Assembly (NCBI RefSeq): GCF_000612545.2
Contig: NZ_CP097800.1
Span: forward strand, 3,449,001 to 3,513,000
Reading direction: 5' to 3'
Origin: Streptomyces sp. PCS3-D2
GTDB lineage: Bacteria > Actinomycetota > Actinomycetes > Streptomycetales > Streptomycetaceae
Length of the DNA stretch: 64,000 bases
Shown: piece after piece, positions 1 to 8,959 of the stretch
Position numbering within the stretch: the stretch's first letter is position 1
How the letters are laid out: every line of letters starts with the position of its first letter
Notes under the pieces: generated by a model
Told to the model about the DNA's origin: nothing
Databases searched by the model: none
Seen by the model: only the letters and a program-made list of their open reading frames with translations
Position numbers and translations under genes: made by a program

Positions 1-2
1 AC

Positions 3-269
3 ACCCAGGAGAAGAACCTCCGCGCGTCGAAGATCGACCTGAGTCAGGCGCAGCCCGGGGACCTCATCTTCTTCCGGCCCGGCCCGAGCGGTTCCGAGCA
101 CGTCGCGGTCGTGTGGGACCCGGCCGGCAAGAAGATCCTGCACGCCCCGCGCGTGGGCAAGAACGTCGAGTTCAGCACCTGGGACGTGCAGGGCCAGATC
201 ACCGGCGTGTACCGGGTGCCGATCCCGGCGGGCACCAACCCCGTCGAAGGCGGCGGCGAACACGCGTAG
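3..269 (+). CDS. NlpC/P60 family cell-wall hydrolase, C-terminal end (5' truncated by window)
   Basis: Only the last 88 residues are inside the window. They read as the end of an NlpC/P60 papain-like peptidase: a PGDLIFF motif, then a SEHVAVV segment carrying the likely catalytic histidine, then a HAPRVG segment that usually holds the third polar residue. The catalytic cysteine would lie upstream of the window. Family members cut peptide crosslinks in peptidoglycan outside the cell. It lies about 100 bases upstream of a TraG/VirD4-like ATPase on the same strand. A wall hydrolase next to a coupling-type ATPase is typical of type IV secretion-like clusters. Confidence 0.8.
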   Translation, partial: TQEKNLRASKIDLSQAQPGDLIFFRPGPSGSEHVAVVWDPAGKKILHAPRVGKNVEFSTWDVQGQITGVYRVPIPAGTNPVEGGGEHA

Positions 270-373
270 CGGACCGCGCCGGCGGGAGCCGGCGCACCGC
301 AGACCCCTCAGCAGCAACGGAACGGATACCTCTTCCGTGCCAGATCCGCTCCAGCGGAAGGACAGTCCTGACC

Positions 374-2110
374 ATGGCCTCACCCCAGCAGAAGAAGCCC
401 CGCGCCGACGAGGACTGGACGATCGAGATCGCCTGCCTCGTCGGAGGCCTCCTGGCGCTTCTGTGCGGTGCCTGGCTCGCCGCGCGCCTCGGTTCGTCCT
501 TCGGCGACCACCCGGCGCCGCCGGGCAACCCGTTCTCGTTCGCCGTCTCCCTGGTCATGGGTGACTACTCCTGGCCGCACGGAGCGGCGAACGCCATCGC
601 GGCCGCCGAGGTCCTGCTGCTCGCCGGAGCCGTGACCGCCGCCTATCGGCTGCGCCAGCGCCTGCGCAACAAGCCCGACGTCGACGGCGCCGCCCAGCAC
701 CTCGCCAAGGGCGAGGAGCTCGGCAAGCTCACCATGAAGGGTGCCGCCGCGACCGCCGAACGCCTCGGTGTGGACAGCGGCTCCCCGGGCGTCTTCATCG
801 GCCGCTCGCTGCACGGGCGCCAGCCCCTGTTCGGCTCCTTCGAGGACATGCACGTCGACATCTGGGGTCCCCGTACGGGCAAGACGACCCGGCGCGCCAT
901 CCCCGCGATCCTCGACGCCCCGGGCTCCGTACTCGTCACCTCCAACAAGCGCGACATCGTCGACGCCACCCGGGGCCCGCGCCAGGCCCGCGGCCAGGTC
1001 TGGGTCTTCGACCCCCAGCAGGTGGCGCAGGAGCCGCCCACCTGGTGGTGGAACCCGCTGTCGTACGTGACCGACGTCGCCAAGGCCCGCAAGCTGGCCG
1101 ACCACTTCGCGTCGGGCTCGCGGGACGCCGACGCCTCCACGGACGCGTTCTTCGACCCCGCCGGACAGGACCTCCTCGCCAACCTCCTGCTGGCGGCGGC
1201 GACCGCCAAGGCCTCCATCACCCAGATCTACACCTGGCTGTCCAACCCGAAGGACGACACCCCCGAGCGCATCCTGCGCGGGGCCGGACACCTGATGCCG
1301 GCCGACGCCCTCTCCGGCGTCATCACCGCCCCGGACAAGCAGCGCAGCGGCATCTACGGCGTCGCCCAGCAGATGGCGTCCTGCCTGATCAACCCCGAGG
1401 TCAACAAGTGGGTGACGCCGCTCTCCGCGACGGACGACCGCCCGGAGTTCGACCCGCGCGAGTTCGTCCGCGCCGACTCCACCCTGTACTCGCTCTCCCG
1501 CGAGGGCACTGACTCCGCCGGCCCGCTGGTGACCGCTCTGACCGTGGCGGTCGTCGAGGCCGCCGAGGAGTACGCCACCACGCAGCGCGGCGGCCGGCTG
1601 TCCCGCCCGCTGGTGGGGGTCCTCGACGAGGCCGCGAACGTCTGCCGCTGGCGCGCCCTGCCCGACCTCTACTCGCACTACGGATCGCGCGGCATCATCC
1701 TGATGACGATCCTCCAGTCCTGGGCCCAGGGCATCGAGGTGTGGGGCGAGCGCGGCATGGAGAAGCTCTGGTCGGCCGCGAACGTCCGCGTGTACGGCGG
1801 CGGCGTCTCGGACACCCGCTTCCTCGGCGACCTCTCGGAGCTGGCCGGCGAGTACGAGCTGCGCGAGTTCACCACGTCCCGCGCCTCGGAGACGGGCGGC
1901 TGGTCGGGCCACCGCACCCTGAACGAGTCGGTACGCCGCGACCGCGTCCTGAAGGTCTCCGACCTGGGCGCGATGCCGCCCGGCCGGGCCCTCGTCCTGG
2001 CCTCCGGCATCAAGCCGGTGCTGGTCGAGACGATCCCGTGGTGGCAGGGCCCGTACGCCGCCCAGGTGAAGGCCTCCCTGACCCGCCACGACCCGGGCGC
2101 CCGCGCCTGA
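374..2110 (+). CDS. TraG/VirD4-type membrane-anchored ATPase (type IV coupling protein-like)
   Basis: 578 residues. Two hydrophobic segments (about 20-38 and 68-90) are followed by a cytoplasmic ATPase domain with a Walker A motif GPRTGKTT at 165-172 and a Walker B ending in D418-E419 (GVLDEAAN). This is the layout of TraG/VirD4/TraM coupling ATPases, which pass substrates to a secretion channel in the membrane. The ATG at 374 has a purine-rich GGAAGGACAG upstream; a longer reading into the preceding gene is out of phase with real coding. The NlpC/P60 gene before it suggests a chromosomal secretion or conjugation-like cluster continuing leftwards. The substrate cannot be told. It ends just before a strong hairpin. 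Confidence 0.8.
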   Translation: MASPQQKKPRADEDWTIEIACLVGGLLALLCGAWLAARLGSSFGDHPAPPGNPFSFAVSLVMGDYSWPHGAANAIAAAEVLLLAGAVTAAYRLRQRLRNKPDVDGAAQHLAKGEELGKLTMKGAAATAERLGVDSGSPGVFIGRSLHGRQPLFGSFEDMHVDIWGPRTGKTTRRAIPAILDAPGSVLVTSNKRDIVDATRGPRQARGQVWVFDPQQVAQEPPTWWWNPLSYVTDVAKARKLADHFASGSRDADASTDAFFDPAGQDLLANLLLAAATAKASITQIYTWLSNPKDDTPERILRGAGHLMPADALSGVITAPDKQRSGIYGVAQQMASCLINPEVNKWVTPLSATDDRPEFDPREFVRADSTLYSLSREGTDSAGPLVTALTVAVVEAAEEYATTQRGGRLSRPLVGVLDEAANVCRWRALPDLYSHYGSRGIILMTILQSWAQGIEVWGERGMEKLWSAANVRVYGGGVSDTRFLGDLSELAGEYELREFTTSRASETGGWSGHRTLNESVRRDRVLKVSDLGAMPPGRALVLASGIKPVLVETIPWWQGPYAAQVKASLTRHDPGARA

Positions 2111-2123
2111 ACCCACCCACACC

Positions 2124-2152
2124 GGAGCCCCGGGATTCCTTCCCGGGGCTCC
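2124..2152 (+). terminator. Hairpin terminator after the TraG-like gene
   Basis: A perfect 12-bp GC-rich stem (GGAGCCCCGGGA pairing with TCCCGGGGCTCC) with a 5-base loop, starting 14 bases after the stop codon. There is no clear T-run, as is common in Streptomyces. Confidence 0.7.
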
Positions 2153-2184
2153 TCTGCGTTCACGCCGTACCCTCGGGGCAACAG

Positions 2185-2217
2185 AAAACCCCAGGCCGGA
2201 TTTCTCCAGCCTGGGGT
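2185..2217 (-). terminator. Terminator of the tRNA-Thr transcript
   Basis: An 8-bp stem CCCCAGGC/GCCTGGGG followed on the minus strand by TTTT, immediately downstream of the tRNA gene. This is a conventional intrinsic terminator. Confidence 0.7.
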
Positions 2218-2224
2218 CTGTCTG

Positions 2225-2298
2225 AGCCGCCTTCGGGATTCGAACCCGAGACCTACGCATTACGAGTGCGTTGCTCTGGCCAACTGAGCTAAGGCGGC
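2225..2298 (-). tRNA. tRNA-Thr (anticodon CGU)
   Basis: The minus strand folds into a 74-base cloverleaf: a 7-bp acceptor stem GCCGCCT/AGGCGGC, a D arm, an anticodon stem ACGCA/TGCGT with loop CTCGTAA (anticodon CGT), and a T arm containing GGTTCGAATCC. Discriminator base U. CCA is not encoded. It reads ACG threonine codons. Its 3' end points towards the TraG-like gene, the side on which elements using tRNA attachment sites normally insert. Confidence 0.95.
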
Positions 2299-2455
2299 AC
2301 CGCTGATCAGACGAGTATTCCCTCGAAGAGGTGCTCTCATCAGCAGCGGCGCCAAGTCTACAGGGTGCGAGGGCGTGCACCGAACCAGGTTTCACACATG
2401 CGGACATTTGCCGTAGATCCGGCGTCCCTCGCGGCTCCGGCCCCCGCCCGGCGGG

Positions 2456-4027
2456 TCAGCACTTCTTGCCGTCCGCCGGGGCCTTGCCCTCCAGCAGGTA
2501 GCGGTTGATCGCGGTGTCGATGCAATCGCTGCCGCGCCCGTACGCCGTGTGGCCGTCGCCGTCGTAGGTGAGGAGGGTGCCCGACTCGAGCTGGTCGGCC
2601 AAGGCCTGGGCCCACTTGTACGGCGTCGCGGGGTCACGGATGGTGCCGACGACCACGATCGGCGCGGCGCCCTTCGCGGTCAGCGGCCCCGCCGTGCCCG
2701 TGGGCTTCACCGGCCAGTACGCGCAGTTCAGCGAGGCCCAGGCCAGGCCCGCTCCAAAGACCGGGGAGGCCTTCTCGAAGGAGGGGAGGGCCGCGTCGAC
2801 CGCTTCCGGGCCGCTGAAGGCCGCGGGCTGGTCGAGGCAGTTCACGGCGGCGTTCGCGAACATCAGGTTGGCGTACTTCCCGTCCGCCCCGCGCTCGTAG
2901 TAGCTGTCGGCCAGACCCAGCAGGCCTGCGCCGTCGCCGTTCATCGCCGAGGCCAGCGCCTCGCGCAGCTGAGGCCAGGCGTTCTCGTCGTAGAGCGCCG
3001 CGATCACCCCGGTCGTCGCGAGGGCCTCGCCGAGCGGCCGCTTGTCGTCGCCGCTGGGCACGGGCTGCGCGTCGAGCTTGCGGAAGAAGTCCTTCAGCCG
3101 GGCGGCCACCTCCTGCGGGCCGCCGTTGCCCAGCGGGCAGTCGGGCTGCTTCGCGCAGTCCTTGGCGAAGGAGGTGAAGGCCGTCTCGAATCCCTCGGTC
3201 TGGTCCCGGTTGAGGTCGAGGGCCTCACGCGCGGGATCCATCGCGCCGTCCAGGACCAGCCGGCCGACCCGGTCCGGGAAGAGGTTCGCGTACGTCGCCC
3301 CCAGCAAGGTGCCGTACGAGGCCCCGACGTAGTTCAGCTTCCTGTCGCCGAGCACGGCCCGCAGCAGGTCCATGTCGCGGGCGGCGTCCACGGTGGAGAC
3401 GTGCGGCAGGACCCGCTTCGAGCGGGCCTCGCAGCCGGCCGCGAACTCCTTGAAGGCGGCCACCAGGCGGGCCCGTTCGGCTGCGTCGTCCGGCGTCTGG
3501 TCCACCTGGGTGTACTTGTCCATCTCCGGGCCCGTCAGGCACTCGACCGGACTGCTGCGCTCCACGCCGCGCGGGTCGAAGGAGACCATGTCGTACCGGG
3601 CGCGCACCGGGGCGGGATAGCCGATGCCCGCGTACGCCTGGAGGTAGCCGATGCCGGATCCGCCGGGTCCGCCCGGATTGACCACGAGCGAGCCGAGCCG
3701 CTTGCCGGGGCCGGTCGCCACCCGGCGGGCCACCGCGATGTCCACGTCCCCGCCGGCGCCGGGGTTCGCGTAGTCCAGCGGCGCCTTCATCGTGGAGCAC
3801 TGGAATCCGGGGACACCGCAGTCGCGCCAGGTCAGCTTCTGCTCGTAGTACGGGCGCATCGCGGTGGCGTCGGGGGACGGCGGCACCGACGCCGTGGCGC
3901 CGGCCTCACCTCTCGCGGACGCGGCGGTCCGGAGCGTCTCCGACCCGCCCGAGGTGCACCCGGAGAGCAGCAACCCGGCCGCTGCGATCAAGATCCCGGT
4001 GGTACGCAGCACGCGACTGGTGTCCAT
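2456..4027 (-). CDS. Secreted lipoprotein alpha/beta hydrolase, peptidase S33 / tripeptidyl aminopeptidase type
   Basis: 523 residues. The N-terminus is a lipoprotein signal with lipobox LLSGC, so the protein is exported and lipid-anchored. The hydrolase core shows an oxyanion stretch NPGGPGGSG, a nucleophile elbow GASYG, and a C-terminal GDGHTAYG that supplies the catalytic histidine. This is the pattern of Streptomyces SlpD/SlpE and tripeptidyl aminopeptidases (S33 fold with a C-terminal TAP-like part). Likely role: release of short peptides outside the membrane. It is transcribed alone, with 200 bases to holB upstream. The substrate is inferred from the family only. Confidence 0.88.
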   Translation of the reverse strand: MDTSRVLRTTGILIAAAGLLLSGCTSGGSETLRTAASARGEAGATASVPPSPDATAMRPYYEQKLTWRDCGVPGFQCSTMKAPLDYANPGAGGDVDIAVARRVATGPGKRLGSLVVNPGGPGGSGIGYLQAYAGIGYPAPVRARYDMVSFDPRGVERSSPVECLTGPEMDKYTQVDQTPDDAAERARLVAAFKEFAAGCEARSKRVLPHVSTVDAARDMDLLRAVLGDRKLNYVGASYGTLLGATYANLFPDRVGRLVLDGAMDPAREALDLNRDQTEGFETAFTSFAKDCAKQPDCPLGNGGPQEVAARLKDFFRKLDAQPVPSGDDKRPLGEALATTGVIAALYDENAWPQLREALASAMNGDGAGLLGLADSYYERGADGKYANLMFANAAVNCLDQPAAFSGPEAVDAALPSFEKASPVFGAGLAWASLNCAYWPVKPTGTAGPLTAKGAAPIVVVGTIRDPATPYKWAQALADQLESGTLLTYDGDGHTAYGRGSDCIDTAINRYLLEGKAPADGKKC

Positions 4028-4233
4028 CCCAGGAGCCTACGTCCTGCCGAGGGGAGCGGGCGGATCCCCTGCTCCGGACGGACCCCGGCCGCGCGTGGTG
4101 TCCGCCCGGCCGCGCGCGGACCAGGCCCGTTCCGGCCCCGACGGCCGGTTCCCCCTTACGGATGAGGCGGTCAACCCGTTGTGGACCCCGAGCGGAGGCC
4201 GGGCAGCAGGCGGCAGGTGGCAGGGGTGCCGGA

Positions 4234-5457
4234 TCAGCCCGCGCGCAGCGACATCGTCATCGCCTCCACCGCGAGGAGCGGGGCGACGTTGCGGTCGAGG
4301 GCGTCCCGGCAGGCGATGACCGCCTCGATGCGGCGCAGGGTCCGCTCCGGGCCGGAGGCCTTGGCGATGCGCTCCAGGTCCTGCCGTATGTCCTCGTTGG
4401 CGATACCGAGGGCAGAGCCGAGCTGGAGGGCCAGGACATCGCGGTAGAAGCCGGTGAGGTCGGTGAGCGCCAGATCGAGGCTGTCGCGCTGGGTGCGGGT
4501 CCGGCGCCGCTTCTGCTTGTCCTCCAGCTCCTTCATCACGCCCGCCGTCCCGCGTGGCATCCGCCCGCCCGTCCCGGCGGCGGCGCCCAGGGCCGCCCGC
4601 AGCTCCTCGGTCTCCTTGCCGTCGACCTCCTCGGCCATCTGCCGGGCGTCCTCGGAAGCCGCGTCGACCAGTTCCTGGGCGGCCTTGAGGCAGGCGCCGA
4701 TGTCGTCCACCCGCAGCGGGAGCTTCAGGACCGTCGCCCTGCGCTCCCGGGCCCCCGCGTCGGTGGCCAGCCGACGGGCACGGTCGACGTGCCCCTGAGT
4801 TGCCCTGGCGGCGGCCAGGGCAACCGGCGGCTCGACGCCGTCCCGCCGCACCAGCATGTCCGCAACGGCCGCGACCGACGGGGTGCTGAGGCCCAGGTGG
4901 CGGCAGCGGGAGCGGATGGTGGGCAGCACGTCCTCCAGGGAGGGCGAGCACAGCAGCCACACCGTACGGGGCGCCGGCTCCTCCACGGCCTTGAGGACGG
5001 CATTGGCCGACTTCTCGTTCAGCCGCTCCGCGTCCTCGACCAGGATGATCTGCCAGCGGCCCGTCGCGGGGGACGTGTAGGACTTGCGGACGGTGTCGCG
5101 CATGTCGTCGACGAGGATCTGGCTGCCGACCGCGGCGACGGTGGAGACGTCCGCGTGGGTGCCGACCATCGTGGTGTGGCAGCCGTCGCAGAACCCGCAG
5201 CCGGGCTCACCGCCGAGGGCGCGGTCCGGGCTGGTGCATTGCAGGGCCGCAGCGAAGGCACGGGCGGCGGTGACGCGGCCGGATCCCGGCGGTCCCGTGA
5301 AGAGCCAGGCGTGGGTCATCTTCGACGCGGCGGGCGGCGCGGTCCCGTCCGCGGCGGCCGTGACCAGCGCATCGGCATCGCGGGCGGCGGCGGCCAGCTG
5401 CGTGCGGATCCGCTCCTGGCCCACCAGGTCGTCCCATACGGGCATCCCGCCCACCAC
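4234..5457 (-). CDS. holB: DNA polymerase III delta prime subunit
   Basis: 407 residues. Clamp-loader delta prime subunit, which together with tau/gamma and delta opens the sliding clamp during replication. It has an AAA+ fold with P-loop GPPGSGR at about 50-60; the usual lysine is arginine, consistent with a non-hydrolysing delta prime. A four-cysteine zinc module (CTSPD..GCGFCDGC) follows. The GTG at 5457 has GGAGAG eight bases upstream; an in-frame ATG four codons later is possible. It lies directly downstream of the tmk fusion gene, as in other Streptomyces. The C-terminal third is helical and Glu/Arg-rich. Confidence 0.93.
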   Translation of the reverse strand: MVGGMPVWDDLVGQERIRTQLAAAARDADALVTAAADGTAPPAASKMTHAWLFTGPPGSGRVTAARAFAAALQCTSPDRALGGEPGCGFCDGCHTTMVGTHADVSTVAAVGSQILVDDMRDTVRKSYTSPATGRWQIILVEDAERLNEKSANAVLKAVEEPAPRTVWLLCSPSLEDVLPTIRSRCRHLGLSTPSVAAVADMLVRRDGVEPPVALAAARATQGHVDRARRLATDAGARERRATVLKLPLRVDDIGACLKAAQELVDAASEDARQMAEEVDGKETEELRAALGAAAGTGGRMPRGTAGVMKELEDKQKRRRTRTQRDSLDLALTDLTGFYRDVLALQLGSALGIANEDIRQDLERIAKASGPERTLRRIEAVIACRDALDRNVAPLLAVEAMTMSLRAG

Positions 5458-5553
5458 CTCTCACTCTCCGTGCACCCATTGTGTCGGTCGCCACCGACAA
5501 TCCCGTGCGGCCCGCGCCACCGCGGCGGCCACCGCCCCCACCGCCGGCGTACG

Positions 5554-8500
5554 TCAGCGGCGGCGGCGCGCTCCCCGTTCGCCCTCGTCGTCGTCCCCGT
5601 CGTCCCGGCGGCGACCCAGCAGCTCGTCCGCCAGCGTCGGCAGGTCGTCGAGCGGGGTCTCCTCCGCCCACTCCGGTCGGGGACGACGCGGCCGGCCCTC
5701 GTCGTCGACGACCGGGAGCTCCCGCGTCCGGTCGTTGCTCGAATCCCGGAAGATGCCCGACGGAACCCGGTCGGCCGGGTCCTCCTCGGTGCGCCGGGCC
5801 GTCGGACGCGTGGCGGACCGGTGGCCGCCGCTGTCGCCTCGGCGGCCGCCCGCACCGGAGCGCTCGCCCTGCGGTGCGTCCGGGCGTACGGGCGGCAGCA
5901 CCGCCGTCTCGTCGGCCGCCCGCACCGGTGGCAGGACTGCCGTCTCGTCCGCGGCGGAGACCGGGTCCGGGGCCGGGGCCGGGGTGACCTTCGGCACCGG
6001 GACGGTCTGGGTGACATCGTCCGGGCGGAGCACCCGCTTGACCACGGGGGTCTCGACCGTGACCGCGTCGTCCGGGTGGTGCGGGGCCTTCGTCATATCG
6101 ATCCGGGCTCCCGAAGCGGCCGGACCGGACGCCGGAGCAGCGGCGGCAGCGGCCTGGGCCTCCGCGGCTGCGGCAGCGGCGGCGGCCTTCGCGGCGGCCT
6201 CGGCCGCCGCGGCCTCCACCAGCCGGCGCGCCTCCTCGGCCTTCAGCAGGGCCTCCTCGGCGCGCCGCTGCTTCTCCAGCCGCCGCTCCTCGGCCTCCGC
6301 CCGCAGCCGGGCCTCCTCCTCCGCCTGCCTGCGCAGCCGCTCGGCCTCCGCCGCACGCGCCTTCTCCTCGGCCTCCGCGCGCAGCCGCTCGGCCTCGGCC
6401 CGTGCCCGGGCCTCCTCCTCGGCCCGCAGCCGCTCCTCCTCCGCCTTGCGGGCGGCTTCGGCCTCCGCCCTGACCCGGGCCTCCTCGGCCTCACGGGCCT
6501 TGCGCGCTTCCTCCTCGGCCCGCAGCCGCTCCTCCTCGGCCTTGCGCGCCGCCTCTTCCTCGGCCTTGCGGCGCGCCTCCTCCTCGGCGAGGCGCCGGGC
6601 CTCCGCCTGAGCGGCCACCTCCGCCTCGGAAAGCGGGAGCATCCGGTCCAACCGGTGCCGTACGACGGTGGTCACCGAGTCCGGATCCTGCCCGGCATCG
6701 ACCACCAGGTAGCGGCCGGGGTCGGCGGCCGCGAGGGTGAGGAAGCCCGACCGCACCCGCTGGTGGAACTCCGCCGGCTCCGACTCCAGCCGGTCCGGGG
6801 CCTCCGTGAACCGCTCGCGCGCCGCCTCCGGCGACACGTCGAGCAGCACGGTCAGGTGCGGTACGAGCCCGCTGGTCGCCCAGCGCGAGATCCGGGCGAT
6901 CTCCGTCGGGGAGAGGTCGCGGCCCGCCCCCTGGTAGGCCACCGAGGAGTCGATGTAGCGGTCGGAGATGACGACTGCGCCGCGCTCCAGCGCCGGCCGC
7001 ACCACCGTGTCCACGTGCTCCGCGCGGTCAGCCGCGTACAGCAGCGCCTCGGCGCGGTTCGACAGCCCGGCCGAGGACACGTCGAGCAGGATCGAGCGGA
7101 GCCGCTTGCCGACGGGCGTGGCGCCCGGCTCCCGAGTCACGACGACTTCGTGCCCCTTGCCCCGTATCCACTCGGCAAGCGCCTTGACCTGGGTGGACTT
7201 GCCGGCTCCGTCGCCGCCCTCCAGCGCGATGAAGAATCCGGTGGCGGCCGGGGCCTGTACGGGCTCGCCGCCGCGCAGCGCGTCGCGCAGGTCGCGTCGC
7301 AGCGGCACGCCGCTGCGGTCGTCCGCCCTGGTGAGCACGACCACGGCGACGGGCAGCAGCAGCACGCCGACGATCATCAGGGTGAAGGCGGCCCCGCCGT
7401 GCGGGACGGCGGTCCCGGTTCCGGTCAGCCGGTGCGAGCCGATCACCGCGGCCAGCACCGGGGCGGCGACGGCGCCGACGGCCACGGCCACCCGCACGAC
7501 CGCCTGGAGGTGCTCGGTGACCCGCGCCCGGCGGAACTCCTCGGTCTCCTGGTCCAGCAGGGTGTGGCCGGTGTTGGCCGCGACGCCCGCGGCGGTGCCG
7601 GCGAGCAGCGAGAGGAACTGCACGGTCGCCATGTCCGCGACGAGGCCGCTCAGCAGCAGCGCGAGGCCGGCCGCCGCTGTGGCGAGGGCCAGCAGCCGGC
7701 GCCGGGACAGGCCGGGCAGCACCTTGCCGGCCTGGGCTGCACGGATGCCGGCGGCGGTACCGCCGACCAGGGCGAGGACGAACAGCGCGAAGGCGGCCGG
7801 CCCGCCGCCCAGGTCGAAGGCGTGCAGGACGGACACGGCGACGGCGCAGGACACGGCTCCGGCGACGGCGGCGCAGCTCAGGACGAGCAGGGGGATGGCG
7901 CCCGTACGGCCCTTGTCCGGCCGGTCGCCCGCCTTGGGGGCGCGCAGGCCCTCCAGCGGCGAACGGGGCCGCGGGGTGGCGGCCGTGGGCAGCACCAGGG
8001 GGAGCAGCAGGGACACGGACGCGGCGAAGAGGCCGGCGGCCACGTACGAGCCGAAGGCGGCCTGGTTCGCGGCGAACCAGGCAACGCCGAGGCCGAGGGC
8101 CTTGCCGACGAGGGTCGCGGCGAGCAGCGCAGCCGCCGCGACGGGGAGCGCCGCGAAGGCCGTGCGCAGGGTCAACCGCCGCAGGGCGTCCAGGTGGTCC
8201 GGGAGCGGCCGTACGGTGGCCCCCTCCGGCGGCGGCTCCGGCAGCAGGGCCGGTGCCGCGCTCTCCTTGGCCAGCGTCCACAGCCGTTCGGCGGCGCCGG
8301 ACACGAAGACGGTGGCCAGCAGCGCGGTGAGCGCGTGGGCCGCGATCCAGTCGAGCCACAGCGGGGCGACGACGAAGAGCGCGAGGCGCACCCCGTCGGC
8401 TCCGATCATCGTCCAGCGGCGGTCCAGCCGGCCGCCGGAGCCGAGGAGTCCGGCCAGCGGGCCGAGCAGGACGGCGCCGAAGAGCAGGGTGGCGAGGATC

Positions 8501-8778
8501 CGGACGCCGAAGACGGCGGCGACGGCGAGGGCCGCACCGCGGTGTCCGCCTCCGAAGGCGCCTTCGGAGGCGGCTGCCTGAAGGGCCAGCAGAACCAGCA
8601 CCAGCAGGGCGAGGGCATCACCGATGCCGCTCACCAGCTGGGCGCTCCACAGGCGGCGCAGCCGGGGGGTGCGCAGCAGTGCGCGCACCGCACGCTCGCG
8701 GGAATCCGCGGCTAGGGCTTCGTCGTAGGTGGGGTTCGCCGGGGCGGTCACGACCGCCGGCTGCTCGGCTCGCGTCAT
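5554..8778 (-). CDS. tmk: Membrane transporter-like domain fused to thymidylate kinase with long coiled-coil tail
   Basis: 1074 residues in three parts. Residues 1-500 form a multi-spanning, alanine-rich membrane region resembling a major-facilitator protein. Residues from about 515 to 720 are a complete thymidylate kinase (dTMP to dTDP) with P-loop GGDGAGKST (K527), the DRY motif SDRYIDSSVAYQG and a lid around APDRLESEP. From about 730 to 880 an Ala/Glu/Arg heptad-like stretch predicts a long coiled coil, followed by a charged low-complexity tail. This fusion is known in Streptomyces (SCO3542 type), while most bacteria have a soluble stand-alone kinase. No other thymidylate kinase is present here, so this may be the essential one. 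It would place dTDP synthesis at the membrane. Confidence 0.9.
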   Translation of the reverse strand: MTRAEQPAVVTAPANPTYDEALAADSRERAVRALLRTPRLRRLWSAQLVSGIGDALALLVLVLLALQAAASEGAFGGGHRGAALAVAAVFGVRILATLLFGAVLLGPLAGLLGSGGRLDRRWTMIGADGVRLALFVVAPLWLDWIAAHALTALLATVFVSGAAERLWTLAKESAAPALLPEPPPEGATVRPLPDHLDALRRLTLRTAFAALPVAAAALLAATLVGKALGLGVAWFAANQAAFGSYVAAGLFAASVSLLLPLVLPTAATPRPRSPLEGLRAPKAGDRPDKGRTGAIPLLVLSCAAVAGAVSCAVAVSVLHAFDLGGGPAAFALFVLALVGGTAAGIRAAQAGKVLPGLSRRRLLALATAAAGLALLLSGLVADMATVQFLSLLAGTAAGVAANTGHTLLDQETEEFRRARVTEHLQAVVRVAVAVGAVAAPVLAAVIGSHRLTGTGTAVPHGGAAFTLMIVGVLLLPVAVVVLTRADDRSGVPLRRDLRDALRGGEPVQAPAATGFFIALEGGDGAGKSTQVKALAEWIRGKGHEVVVTREPGATPVGKRLRSILLDVSSAGLSNRAEALLYAADRAEHVDTVVRPALERGAVVISDRYIDSSVAYQGAGRDLSPTEIARISRWATSGLVPHLTVLLDVSPEAARERFTEAPDRLESEPAEFHQRVRSGFLTLAAADPGRYLVVDAGQDPDSVTTVVRHRLDRMLPLSEAEVAAQAEARRLAEEEARRKAEEEAARKAEEERLRAEEEARKAREAEEARVRAEAEAARKAEEERLRAEEEARARAEAERLRAEAEEKARAAEAERLRRQAEEEARLRAEAEERRLEKQRRAEEALLKAEEARRLVEAAAAEAAAKAAAAAAAAEAQAAAAAAPASGPAASGARIDMTKAPHHPDDAVTVETPVVKRVLRPDDVTQTVPVPKVTPAPAPDPVSAADETAVLPPVRAADETAVLPPVRPDAPQGERSGAGGRRGDSGGHRSATRPTARRTEEDPADRVPSGIFRDSSNDRTRELPVVDDEGRPRRPRPEWAEETPLDDLPTLADELLGRRRDDGDDDEGERGARRRR

Positions 8779-8922
8779 CCGCCCAGCCTATCCGCTGCGC
8801 ATGGCAGCTGCGGAGGCCTGTGGACGAGCCCGGGTGTGAGCCCGGACCCACCTTCCGGAACCGGTCCCGGACCCGGTCCCGGCCGCTCCGCCGGGCTCCG
8901 CCGGATACGGCCGGCGGACGCA

Positions 8923-8953
8923 CGAGGGCCCCGCGCTCCGCGCGGGGCCCTCG
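8923..8953 (-). terminator. Terminator downstream of topA
   Basis: A 13-bp perfect stem (CGAGGGCCCCGCG with CGCGGGGCCCTCG), 5-base loop, starting six bases beyond the topA stop codon. Confidence 0.75.
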
Positions 8954-8959
8954 GCTCGG

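Noticed and set aside
6200-6620. Short repeated GCCTCCTCGGC-like units within tmk
   Set aside because: They encode the Ala/Glu/Arg coiled coil of the fusion protein and are in frame throughout.
4162-8715. A 1517-residue open frame on the plus strand opposite holB and tmk
   Set aside because: It is the antisense shadow of two well-supported genes, with repetitive Gly/Arg/Gln composition caused by third-position GC bias and no motif.
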